45,216 nucleotides of DNA from Oscillospiraceae bacterium (GTDB lineage: Bacteria > Bacillota > Clostridia > Oscillospirales > Oscillospiraceae). Each line of letters begins with the position of its first letter. The stretch's first letter is position 1. The notes under the pieces are model-generated. The model searched no databases, had not been told where the DNA came from, and saw nothing but the letters and a program-made list of their open reading frames with translations. The stretch spans positions 1-45,216 of the forward strand of contig CADBCV010000021.1 of assembly GCA_902793285.1 (NCBI GenBank), written 5' to 3'. Both the position numbers and the translations under genes were made by a program. This document shows positions 1 to 16,676 of the stretch, piece after piece.

Positions 1-749
1 TGTCGATGCCGCGGAGCAGGCAGCCCACGTTGTCGCCGGCCTCGGCGTACTCGAGGGTCTTGTGGAACATCTCGGTGCCGGTAACGGTGGTCTCGGTGGA
101 CTCGTCCTTCAGACCAACGATCTCGACCTTGTCGCCGACCTTGACGCGGCCACGCTCAACACGACCGGTGACAACAGTGCCGCGGCCGGAGATGGTGAAG
201 ACGTCCTCGATGGGCATAAGGAAGGGCTGGTCGGCCTTGCGGTCGGGAGTGGGAATCCAGGTATCGACAGCGTCCATGAGCTCCTTGATGCAGGCGTACT
301 CGGGGGCGTTGGGATCGGTGGACTCGGAGACCAGGGCGTTCAGAGCGGAGCCGCGGATGATGGGGGTGTCGTCGCCGGGGAAGCCATAGAAGTCGAGCAG
401 CTCGCGGACTTCCATCTCAACGAGCTCGAGCAGCTCCTCGTCGTCGACCTGGTCGCACTTGTTCAGGAAGACCAGAACGGAAGGAACGTTCACCTGACGG
501 GCCAGCAGCAGGTGCTCGCGGGTCTGGGCCATGGGGCCGTCGGAAGCGGCGATAACGAGGATCGCGCCGTCCATCTGAGCAGCGCCGGTGATCATGTTCT
601 TGATATAGTCGGCGTGGCCCGGGCAGCTTGCCCTGCAGGGCGAGGTACTTGGTGATGGCAGCAGTGAGGGTGGTCTTGCCATGGTCGATATGACCGATGG
701 TGCCGATGTTGACATGGGGCTTGGTTCTGTTGAACATCTGTTTTGCCAT
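1..749 (-). pseudogene. tuf: Elongation factor Tu, internally deleted and frameshifted; 3' end beyond window
   Basis: EF-Tu delivers aminoacyl-tRNA to the ribosome as a GTPase. The ATG at 749 opens the usual N-terminus with the P-loop GHIDHGKT at residues 19-26. After Lys41 (AAG, 629-627) the reading frame shifts. From 625 down, a second frame starts at [10 protein letters not shown] and runs as clean EF-Tu sequence to the window edge (GCLLRGID). By comparison with the family, about 40 codons are missing, including the effector loop with the RGITI motif and the Asp of the DCPG G3 motif. The remaining sequence is well conserved, so this is either a recent lesion or an assembly error; a functional copy must then lie elsewhere or the base calls are wrong. 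It is the last gene of rpsL-rpsG-fusA-tuf, 34 bp after fusA, with an AGGAGG-like site at 757-765. Identity is certain; whether it is truly broken is not. Confidence -1.
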
Positions 750-783
750 TGTGATATCCTCCTAAAATAGATTATAAAATTTC

Positions 784-2889
<2,106 letters not shown>

Positions 2890-2910
2890 GAAAAACTCCT
2901 GAACAGATGA

Positions 2911-3381
2911 TTACCATCTGAAATGCGCGAAAGCCTTGTTGGCTTCGGCGTTCTTGTGCATATCCTCGCGCTTCTTGACAGAGTTGCCGAGGTTGTTGCA
3001 GGCGTCCATGATCTCGCCTGCGAGGCGCTCCTTCATGGTCTTCTCGCTGCGCTTGCGGCTGTAGTCGACGAGCCAGCGCAGGGCCAGCGTCTGACGACGG
3101 GCCGGGCGAACCTCGATAGGAACCTGATAGGTTGCGCCGCCGACACGGCGTGCCTTGACCTCGAGAGCGGGCATGATGTTGTTCATGGCCTCTGCGAAGG
3201 CGTCAAGGGGCTCCTTGCCGGTCTTGTCTTTGATGATGTCAAAAGCGTCGTACACGACCTTCTGCGCAACACCCTTCTTGCCGTCGAGCATAACACCGTT
3301 GATGAGCTTGGTCACCAGAACGCTGTTATAAACAGGATCAGGCAAAATTTCTCTTTTGGGAACATTACCTCTTCTGGGCAC
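2911..3381 (-). CDS. rpsG: 30S ribosomal protein S7 (GTG start)
   Basis: S7 binds the 3' major domain of 16S rRNA and nucleates assembly of the small-subunit head. The protein begins (M)[19 protein letters not shown], the standard S7 N-terminus, and is 156 residues long as expected. The frame is open six codons further upstream to an ATG at 3399. The GTG at 3381 is preferred because AAGGAGGGA lies at the right distance (about 6-8 bases) before it, and because family members begin with this [10 protein letters not shown] sequence. It sits 147 bp downstream of rpsL and 21 bp upstream of fusA. The rpsL-rpsG gap shows no clear terminator, so co-transcription is likely. Confidence -1.
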   Translation of the reverse strand: MPRRGNVPKREILPDPVYNSVLVTKLINGVMLDGKKGVAQKVVYDAFDIIKDKTGKEPLDAFAEAMNNIMPALEVKARRVGGATYQVPIEVRPARRQTLALRWLVDYSRKRSEKTMKERLAGEIMDACNNLGNSVKKREDMHKNAEANKAFAHFRW

Positions 3382-3528
3382 GTTGCTTCCCTCCTTCATT
3401 AAAAAATGGAATCACAGGTACTCGAATACACACGGGTATCCGTTGCGCCCCGAGGTTTATCCATAGGTGAAAGAAAACAAGCCTATAATACGATAAACGA
3501 CAGGGCAGATTGCCGCTGAAGTACGGAA

Positions 3529-3954
3529 TTACTTTTTCTTCGCAGCCTTCGGTCTCTTCGCGCCGTACTTGGAGCGGCCCTGCATACGGCCGTTGACGCC
3601 CTGGGCGTCGAGCGTGCCGCGGATGATGTGGTAACGCACACCGGGCAGGTCCTTGACACGGCCGCCGCGGATCATGACCACGGAGTGCTCCTGCAGGTTG
3701 TGGCCAATGCCGGGGATGTAGGCGGTGACCTCATAGCCATTGGTCAGGCGGACACGGGCGATCTTACGCAGAGCGGAGTTCGGCTTCTTGGGGGTGGAGG
3801 TACGCACCGCGGTGCAGACGCCTCTCTTCTGAGGAGCGCTCAGGTCTGTCTCCTTATTCTTGAGGGTGTTCAGACCCTTCTGCATTGCAGGGGAGGCGGA
3901 CTTGTAGGTGACCTTCTCTCTGCCTTTTCTCACCAGCTGGTTAAAAGTAGGCAT
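3529..3954 (-). CDS. rpsL: 30S ribosomal protein S12
   Basis: S12 lies at the decoding centre and governs accuracy. At 141 residues it matches the Firmicutes length. The segments [11 protein letters not shown] and [13 protein letters not shown] are intact, so the lysines whose mutation confers streptomycin resistance in other bacteria are wild type. The Asp after the second lysine, the methylthiolation site in many species, is present. It is the first gene of the str operon here and has its own promoter at 4075-4103, separated from rpoC by an intrinsic terminator. The L7Ae-like gene often found between rpoC and rpsL in Firmicutes is absent. Identification is secure. Confidence -1.
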   Translation of the reverse strand: MPTFNQLVRKGREKVTYKSASPAMQKGLNTLKNKETDLSAPQKRGVCTAVRTSTPKKPNSALRKIARVRLTNGYEVTAYIPGIGHNLQEHSVVMIRGGRVKDLPGVRYHIIRGTLDAQGVNGRMQGRSKYGAKRPKAAKKK

Positions 3955-4074
3955 TGTTTTCTCCTTTCTTTCGTTGTCGGGGGTGACTGTGCGCTGTGGG
4001 CGGACATTTTCCCGCTATTCGCGGACTTTTCCGGCCCATTTGTGCGCATTTTTCCTTCACCCACGCAATTTTAG

Positions 4075-4103
4075 ATATTAGCATATTTCACAAACGCAGT
4101 CAA
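4075..4103 (-). promoter_or_regulatory. SigA-type promoter of rpsL-rpsG-fusA-tuf
   Basis: Read on the minus strand, TTGACT (4103-4098), a 17-base spacer and TAATAT (4080-4075). It lies about 120 bp before the rpsL start and just downstream of the rpoC terminator, so the str genes can be expressed independently of rpoBC. Confidence -1.
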
Positions 4104-4131
4104 GAATTTTTGTGAATTCAACAGAAAAATT

Positions 4132-4164
4132 TTTTATAAAACAAGGGGCCGCCGAAGCAGCCCC
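4132..4164 (-). terminator. Intrinsic terminator of rpoBC
   Basis: On the minus strand an 8-bp GC-rich stem (GGGGCTGC / GCGGCCCC, one G-T pair) closes a TTCG loop and is followed by a T-rich tract. It begins 16 bases after the rpoC stop codon. Confidence -1.
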
Positions 4165-4179
4165 GTATGAAATATTTGC

Positions 4180-11663
<7,484 letters not shown>

Positions 11664-11813
11664 TGGCGCACTCTCCTTATCGGTTTTGAAAACGCCCGGC
11701 TTTGTTGTCAGAATAAACGCCGCCGGTGTTGATTTCACGGACTTGCGATGCTATACTTGACATAACGTGAAGGTGGGGATGTATGGCCCGCCCTCCAACA
11801 AACATAGCAAGCT

Positions 11814-11843
11814 ATTCTACCATTGCGGCTATAATAAAGTCAA
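11814..11843 (-). promoter_or_regulatory. Promoter of rpoB-rpoC
   Basis: On the minus strand, TTGACT (11843-11838), an 18-base spacer and TAGAAT (11819-11814). It predicts a leader of about 145 nt before the rpoB ATG. Its spacer contains the likely -10 of divergent ilvA. Confidence -1.
11830..11835 (+). promoter_or_regulatory. Possible -10 element for ilvA
   Basis: A perfect TATAAT lies 89 bp before the ilvA start, but no good -35 stands at 17 bases. It sits inside the spacer of the opposing rpoB promoter, so the two would compete for polymerase. This is a tentative call. Confidence -1.
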
Positions 11844-11860
11844 GTATTATTTTTTAAATT

Positions 11861-11890
11861 ACAGGGCCGCAGGGTCCTGTTTTTGTTTTT
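11861..11890 (+). terminator. Terminator-like hairpin in the ilvA leader
   Basis: An 8-bp stem (ACAGGGCC / GGTCCTGT with one G-T pair) closes a four-base loop and is followed at once by a T-rich run. No plus-strand gene ends upstream, so it is either an attenuator of ilvA or an insulator. No T-box elements or leader peptide were recognised in the short leader. Confidence -1.
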
Positions 11891-11923
11891 ATAACCGAAA
11901 AACTGAAACGAGGAGTGATCGCA

Positions 11924-13141
11924 GTGGAAAGCATACAGCCCGCGCTCAGTGAAATTACGGCGGCGTCCCGGCGTCTCAGCTCCACCCTGCACCACACGGA
12001 GCTGGACCTCTCATCCACCTTCTCCCGCATGACAGGCGGGAACATCTATCTCAAGTGCGAAAACCGGCAGAAAACCGGCTCTTTCAAGATCCGCGGCGCG
12101 ACGAACAAGCTCTCCGCCATGGCCGAGCGGGGCGAGCGGGTGCCCGTGGTTGCCTCCTCCGCCGGAAACCACGCCCAGGGCGTGGCCTGCGCGGCCTCGG
12201 CCTTCGGGGTGCCCGCGACCATCGTGATGCCGAAGACGGCCCCCATCGCCAAGATCCAGGCCACCGAGGGCTACGGCGCGAAGGTGGTGCTCGCGGGCGA
12301 GGGCTATGACGACGCCTACGCCAGAGCCTGCGAGATCTGCCGCGAGGAGGGCGCGGCCTTCCTGCACCCGTATAACGATCTTGAGGTCATCGCGGGCCAG
12401 GGCACGCTGGGGCTTGAGATCCTCGGCGATCTGCCGACGGTGGACATCATCATCACGCCCGCGGGCGGCGGCGGGCTCCTCGCCGGGGTGATCGCCGCGG
12501 TCAAGCAGGTGAACCCCCGCGTGAAGGTCTACGGCGTACAGGCGGAGGGGGCCAACGCCATCGCCCAGAGCTTCCGGGAAAAGCGCCTTGTCACGACCCA
12601 GAGCGCCTCCACCATTGCAGACGGTATCGCGGTCAAGAGTCCCGGCGACATCACCGTGGGCATCATCAACAGCTTCTGCGACGGGGTCGTGACCGTGTCC
12701 GACACGCAGATCGCCGACGCGATCCTGCTTCTCATGGAGCGCTGCAAGATGATCGTGGAGCCCGCCGGCGCGACGCCGGTGGCGGCGGTTTTGAGCGGGA
12801 AGATCGACGTGAAGGGCAAGAACGTGGTGTGCGTCCTCTCCGGCGGCAACATCGACGTGAGCTTTGTGCAGAGCATCATCGAGCAGGGCATGGCCGCCCG
12901 CCACCGCCGCATCCGCTTCACCGCGCGTCTTCTGGACAAGCCCGGCAGCCTTGTGCAGGTGCTCGGCATCCTCGCCGACAGCGGGGCGAACATCCTCACC
13001 ATTGAGCATGACAAGCTGGCCGCGGGCTTAAACCCCAACGAGACCAAGGTGCACATTGCCTGCGAGGTCGGCGGCAAGGCCCACGCGCAGAGCGTCCTGG
13101 ACGAGCTCAAAAACCACGGCTACGAGGTGGAGCTGGACTGA
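11924..13141 (+). CDS. ilvA: Threonine ammonia-lyase with C-terminal ACT domain
   Basis: This PLP enzyme deaminates threonine to 2-oxobutanoate, the first step towards isoleucine (or threonine catabolism). The PLP lysine is Lys55 in KTGSFKIRGA. The glycine-rich phosphate loop reads TPAGGGGLLAG, and SGGNID follows near the end of the catalytic domain. Residues from about 325 to 405 form a single ACT domain, the ~400-residue form common in Firmicutes rather than the ~510-residue two-ACT enzyme. A GTG at 11915 is possible, but the GTG at 11924 has GAGGAG eight bases upstream and is preferred. It diverges from rpoB and has no amino-acid biosynthesis neighbours. Whether the role is biosynthetic or catabolic cannot be settled from sequence. 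Confidence -1.
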   Translation: MESIQPALSEITAASRRLSSTLHHTELDLSSTFSRMTGGNIYLKCENRQKTGSFKIRGATNKLSAMAERGERVPVVASSAGNHAQGVACAASAFGVPATIVMPKTAPIAKIQATEGYGAKVVLAGEGYDDAYARACEICREEGAAFLHPYNDLEVIAGQGTLGLEILGDLPTVDIIITPAGGGGLLAGVIAAVKQVNPRVKVYGVQAEGANAIAQSFREKRLVTTQSASTIADGIAVKSPGDITVGIINSFCDGVVTVSDTQIADAILLLMERCKMIVEPAGATPVAAVLSGKIDVKGKNVVCVLSGGNIDVSFVQSIIEQGMAARHRRIRFTARLLDKPGSLVQVLGILADSGANILTIEHDKLAAGLNPNETKVHIACEVGGKAHAQSVLDELKNHGYEVELD

Positions 13142-13145
13142 TATC

Positions 13146-13175
13146 TTGACAGCGGGGCATCCCGAATGGTAGAAT
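13146..13175 (+). promoter_or_regulatory. Promoter of the 115-residue coiled-coil gene
   Basis: Consensus TTGACA (13146-13151), an 18-base spacer and TAGAAT (13170-13175), placed 20 bp before the start codon and only a few bases after the ilvA stop. Confidence -1.
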
Positions 13176-13195
13176 CCTCTGTGAGGTGAGACGAC

Positions 13196-13543
13196 ATGTT
13201 GGACGCAGACGATATCCGGATCATTACCCAAATAGTCAGCAACGCCCTGGCCGAAGAGCGCAAGCACACCGAGGCCATGTTTGCCGACTACAAAGAAGAA
13301 ATGCACGCGGACATGACGGCCATGTTTGCCCAGCAGAAGAAGGAAGTCCATGCGGATATGATGACGATCATTGAATCCGAGGTCACCCCGAAGCTGCGTA
13401 TCCTGGCGGAGGGGCACGAGGCGCTGCTGGAGCGGATCACGCCACCCGAGGAGATCGAATCCATGAAAGCCGATATCGTGATCCTGAAGGACGCCGTACA
13501 TCATCTGAGCACCAGGATCGACTCCCTGCAGAAGGCGCAGTAA
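13196..13543 (+). CDS. Hypothetical coiled-coil protein with internal 15-residue repeat
   Basis: I do not recognise a named family. The 115-residue product is charged, has no membrane segment and looks almost wholly helical. Residues 26-40 (EAMFADYKEEMHADM) are repeated at 41-55 (TAMFAQQKKEVHADM), consistent with a coiled coil that grew by duplication. The C-terminal third (LKDAVHHLSTRIDSLQ) also has heptad-like spacing. It has its own promoter (13146-13175), a ribosome site GAGGTGAG and a strong terminator, so it is a real monocistronic gene rather than an ilvA appendage. Function is unknown; a structural or adaptor role is only a guess. Confidence -1.
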   Translation: MLDADDIRIITQIVSNALAEERKHTEAMFADYKEEMHADMTAMFAQQKKEVHADMMTIIESEVTPKLRILAEGHEALLERITPPEEIESMKADIVILKDAVHHLSTRIDSLQKAQ

Positions 13544-13563
13544 GATTATACCCAATGTCACAG

Positions 13564-13605
13564 AAAGAGCTTCTCGGCAGTTTATACCGAGAAGCTCTTT
13601 TTTGT
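13564..13605 (+). terminator. Strong intrinsic terminator after the coiled-coil gene
   Basis: Perfect 14-bp inverted repeat (13564-13577 and 13587-13600) ending in six or more T residues on the plus strand. It lies between convergent genes, so the symmetric stem could also affect glyA transcripts. Confidence -1.
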
Positions 13606-13651
13606 CAGGCGCCATAGATTATGTTTCTGATTTTATGTTTATGCTTTTATG

Positions 13652-14896
13652 TCAACCTATCTCCGGGTAGAGCGGGAACGCCTCGCAGAGGGCGATGACC
13701 TGCTCCCGGACCGCGGGGACGGCGGCCTCCCCCTCCCGGATGAGGCGGGCGATCAGGGCGCCGATCTTGCGCATCTCGGGCTCCTTCATGCCGCGGGTGG
13801 TGACGGCGGGGCTTCCGAAGCGCATACCGGAGGTCGCCTTTACCCCCATGGTGTCGAAGGGGATGGTGTTTTTGTTTGCGGTGATGTTCGCGAGATCGAG
13901 CAGCGCCTGCACCTCTGCCCCGGTCTTGCCGCAGCTCATCACGTCGGCGAGCATGAGATGGTTGTCCGTGCCGCCGGAGACCAGGCGTACGCCGTGCTTT
14001 TGCAGCTCCGCCGCGAGAGCCGCCGCGTTGAGGACAGTCTGATGCTGACAGGCTTTGAACTCCGCCCCCAGATCCTCCCGGAAGCAGACGGCCTTCGCCG
14101 CGATGATGTGCATGAGGGGGCCGCCCTGGGTGCCGGGAAAGACGGCGGAGTCGATCTTTTTCCCGAGCTCCTCCCTGCACAGGATCAGCGCGCCGCGGGG
14201 TCCGCGGAGCGTCTTGTGCGTGGTGGTGGTGACCACGTGGGCGTAGGGCACGGGGCTCGGGTGCTCCCCGGCGGCGACAAGGCCCGCGATGTGCGCCATG
14301 TCCACCATGAGATACGCGCCCACGGCATCCGCGATCTCGCGCATACGCGCAAAGTCGATGAAGCGGGGATAGGCGCTCGCGCCTGCGATGATGAGCTTCG
14401 GCCGCTCCTCCTCCGCGCGGCGCAGGACGAGGTCATAGTCGATCCTCTCCGTCTCGGGGCTCACGCCGTAGAAGACGGCGTTAAAATACTTGCCGGAGAT
14501 GGACGCTTTGGAGCCGTGGGTCAGGTGCCCGCCGTGGCTTAAGTCCATGCCCATGATCTTGTCGCCCGGCTTGAGCAGGGCGAGGTACACGGCCATGTTT
14601 GCCTGGGAGCCGGAGTGGGGCTGGACATTGGCATGTTCGGCGCCGAAGAGTTTTTTGGCCCGCTCGATGGCGAGGGATTCAACCTCGTCCACATACTGGC
14701 AGCCGCCGTAATAGCGGGCGCCGGGATAGCCCTCGGCATATTTATTGGTCAGATGGCTCCCCATGGCCTCCATGACGGCGGGAGAGACGAAGTTCTCCGA
14801 GGCGATCAGCTCGATATGATCCCGCTGCCGTCCCAGCTCGCGCATCATCGCGCCGTAGACCTCGGGGTCCTGTGTTTTGATATGCTCATAGTGCAT
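13652..14896 (-). CDS. glyA: Serine hydroxymethyltransferase
   Basis: GlyA converts serine and tetrahydrofolate to glycine and methylene-tetrahydrofolate, the main one-carbon source. At 414 residues it has the standard bacterial length. The PLP lysine is Lys228 in [13 protein letters not shown], and the N-terminal motifs [11 protein letters not shown] and [13 protein letters not shown] are intact. GAGGAGG lies eight bases before the ATG. A good promoter is at 14939-14967. It is monocistronic and convergent with the coiled-coil gene. Identification is secure. Confidence -1.
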   Translation of the reverse strand: MHYEHIKTQDPEVYGAMMRELGRQRDHIELIASENFVSPAVMEAMGSHLTNKYAEGYPGARYYGGCQYVDEVESLAIERAKKLFGAEHANVQPHSGSQANMAVYLALLKPGDKIMGMDLSHGGHLTHGSKASISGKYFNAVFYGVSPETERIDYDLVLRRAEEERPKLIIAGASAYPRFIDFARMREIADAVGAYLMVDMAHIAGLVAAGEHPSPVPYAHVVTTTTHKTLRGPRGALILCREELGKKIDSAVFPGTQGGPLMHIIAAKAVCFREDLGAEFKACQHQTVLNAAALAAELQKHGVRLVSGGTDNHLMLADVMSCGKTGAEVQALLDLANITANKNTIPFDTMGVKATSGMRFGSPAVTTRGMKEPEMRKIGALIARLIREGEAAVPAVREQVIALCEAFPLYPEIG

Positions 14897-14938
14897 GGGG
14901 AAAACCTCCTCTGTTTCTGTTGCAGTTTACGCCCCCGT

Positions 14939-14967
14939 ATTATACGCTCTCCCCTTCCGCTTTGCAA
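14939..14967 (-). promoter_or_regulatory. Promoter of glyA
   Basis: On the minus strand, TTGCAA (14967-14962), a 17-base spacer and TATAAT (14944-14939), giving a leader of roughly 35 nt before the glyA start. Confidence -1.
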
Positions 14968-15062
14968 TCTCCGTTTTTCCGCGGTCGTTTGACAAGAGCT
15001 CCCGTTGACGTGTGTTTGAAAAACAGGATCGCAGAGCAAGCTGGCCCGTGCCATTTTTATTA

Positions 15063-15092
15063 TAGACAAATCCCCGGGAGCTGTAGTAAAAT
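15063..15092 (+). promoter_or_regulatory. Possible promoter for the small ORF / Hpt gene
   Basis: TAGACA (15063-15068), an 18-base spacer and TAAAAT (15087-15092). The match is moderate. The rest of the 333-bp glyA-Hpt gap shows only scattered TTGAC-like hexamers without partners. Confidence -1.
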
Positions 15093-15120
15093 ACCGGCGT
15101 TCTGAATAAAGGAGAGCTGC

Positions 15121-15201
15121 GTGTTCAGTCTTGCCGTCATTTTGAGCAAGTTTCACAGGCCGGCGTGGTGTACACCGCGGGCGGAATGCGTTCTCCGGTA
15201 A
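15121..15201 (+). CDS. Possible 26-residue small ORF
   Basis: A GTG at 15121 is preceded by AAAGGAGAG at good spacing and opens 26 codons (VFSLAVILSKFHRPAW...) to a TAA, ending 28 bp before the Hpt gene. It may be a leader peptide or a chance ORF. No similarity is recognised; the only support is the ribosome site and position. Confidence -1.
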   Translation: MFSLAVILSKFHRPAWCTPRAECVLR

Positions 15202-15229
15202 AACCGAATCGTTACAGGGAGAGTTTTTT

Positions 15230-15574
15230 ATGCTTACGATGGAAAAACTGCAAGCCTACGGCGCAAAGACGGACGAGGGGCTCAAGCGCTGTCTCGGGAA
15301 CGAGGGGATGTATTTGCGTCTGATCGGCATGGCGGTCGAGGACGGAAACTTTGCAAAGCTCGAGGAGGCGATCCGCTCCGGTGATGTCGACAGCGCCTTC
15401 AACGCCGCCCACGCGCTCAAGGGCGCGCTCGGCAATCTCGCGCTGGAGCCGCTGTTTGCCCCGGTGTCGGAGCTCACGGAGCTTCTGCGCCGCAAGGCCC
15501 CCGGCGATTATGAGGGACTTTTGAAGACCGTCCTTTCCGAACGCGCCGCCCTGAAAGAGCTCATGGAAGAATGA
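15230..15574 (+). CDS. Stand-alone Hpt (histidine phosphotransfer) domain protein
   Basis: The 114-residue product consists of a single Hpt domain, a four-helix bundle that relays phosphate between response-regulator receivers. The phosphoacceptor motif AAHALKGALGNL places the active His at residue 61, followed by the usual Lys64-Gly65. There is no kinase, receiver or membrane segment, and no two-component gene lies nearby, so its partners are encoded elsewhere. ATGs at 15230 and 15239 are both possible; the first is better placed relative to GGGAGAG. A clear terminator follows. The family call is firm; the pathway is unknown. Confidence -1.
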   Translation: MLTMEKLQAYGAKTDEGLKRCLGNEGMYLRLIGMAVEDGNFAKLEEAIRSGDVDSAFNAAHALKGALGNLALEPLFAPVSELTELLRRKAPGDYEGLLKTVLSERAALKELMEE

Positions 15575-15590
15575 TCGCGCAAGATGCAGA

Positions 15591-15631
15591 CCCCCGGCAG
15601 CACACAAAAACATGCTGCCGGGGGCTTTTTT
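15591..15631 (+). terminator. Intrinsic terminator of the Hpt gene
   Basis: A 12-bp perfect stem (CCCCCGGCAGCA at 15591-15602 and its complement at 15613-15624) with a 10-base loop, followed by a C and six T residues. Confidence -1.
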
Positions 15632-16676
15632 ATCTCTCCGTCCCCGCAAGCGCGCGGCGGACGAGCTTATCCAGCGGCAGGCGCAGCCATTCCGAGAGCT
15701 GCGCGAGCGGCAGCGCTATGGCGAGACTCAGCGCCGTAACGGGCAGCGCCCAGGGCAGGCGAGCCTCAAACGCCGGGACAAGGCGGGTAAAGACGGGGTA
15801 GAGGAGCCCGTCGCTCACCCAGGACAGGAGGTAGGCCCCGAAGGAGAGGCGGGACACCCACCCGATGAAAGCGGCGAGCCGGGCCGGAAGGCGCGCCGTT
15901 TTGAGCGTGTACAGCGTGACAAAGCACGCAAGGCTCACGGCATAGACCGCCCCGTGGTCATAGGTCATGCCGATGAGATGCGCCCCGGAAGCCCCGTAGG
16001 CAAAGCGGGCAGACAGAACGCTGAGAGGCAGAAGCGCCGCGAGCAGCCCCAGCGCCTTTTTCGCCGGGAGCCGCGGCCTGTATTCCGCAAGATACGCGCC
16101 TGTGAAATAGTACGTGACGGGATAGAGATTCTTCCACCAGACGCTCAGAAGCTGGATGCGGAAGTTCAAGAGCGTCGGCAGGTGGGAGAGGACAAAAAAG
16201 CTCCCGATCAAAACAAGCCGCTGCCGCCGGGTCTCCAGGCCGTTGAAGGCGAGATTCAGAAACGGCATCAGAAGGAAGAGGCCGAGATACATCATCACAT
16301 ACCAGGCATAGCCGCTCGCGTAAAAGTTTACGACGGAGCCGAAGACCGTGCGCAGATCCACAGCCTCCCCCGCGATCAGGGCGCGGTAGAGAAGGCAGAG
16401 GGCGCTTGCAATGAGGTAGGTCTCGAGAATGCGCAGGACGCGCAGATAATAGCGCTTTGAGAGCGTGCGCTTGCGGCAGAGAAAGCCGGAGAGCATCAAA
16501 AACATCGGCACGCAGGCCGTGAAGAGCATCCGGAGGCAGGCCGCCAGCACCGGGAGCGCGCCGCGGATCTCCAGTTCGTACAGCCCGGAATTGTCCATGA
16601 AGTGCATCCCCACTGTGAAGAAGAGCGCCGAGGCGCGGATGAGGTCGAGGTTCAGATCCCGTTTTTTCTCCGTCAT
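15630..16676 (-). CDS. Membrane acyltransferase, family 3
   Basis: A 348-residue polytopic protein (about ten hydrophobic segments) of the acyltransferase-3 family, whose members O-acylate surface glycans, peptidoglycan or lipids using acyl-CoA. The N-terminal signature LDLIRASALFFTVGMHF places the conserved catalytic His at residue 25; MLSGFLCRK further on is also typical. It overlaps the dnaE stop by four bases (ATGA), so it is probably translated from the dnaE transcript, an unusual partner for a replicase gene. The acceptor cannot be told from sequence. It could serve the glycan cassette at 38-44.8 kb, but nothing links them directly. Confidence -1.
   Translation of the reverse strand: MTEKKRDLNLDLIRASALFFTVGMHFMDNSGLYELEIRGALPVLAACLRMLFTACVPMFLMLSGFLCRKRTLSKRYYLRVLRILETYLIASALCLLYRALIAGEAVDLRTVFGSVVNFYASGYAWYVMMYLGLFLLMPFLNLAFNGLETRRQRLVLIGSFFVLSHLPTLLNFRIQLLSVWWKNLYPVTYYFTGAYLAEYRPRLPAKKALGLLAALLPLSVLSARFAYGASGAHLIGMTYDHGAVYAVSLACFVTLYTLKTARLPARLAAFIGWVSRLSFGAYLLSWVSDGLLYPVFTRLVPAFEARLPWALPVTALSLAIALPLAQLSEWLRLPLDKLVRRALAGTER

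Noticed and set aside
600-660. Programmed frameshift in tuf
   Set aside because: The joint lacks a slippery sequence, and about 40 conserved codons are missing, which frameshifting cannot restore.
3382-3399. Six-codon longer S7 from ATG 3399
   Set aside because: The codons overlap the AAGGAGGGA ribosome site used by the GTG start, and the family N-terminus begins at that GTG.
11836-11923. T-box or leader-peptide attenuator before ilvA
   Set aside because: The leader is too short for a T-box, no T-box core motif was seen, and there is no Ile-rich ORF; only the hairpin plus T run is supported.
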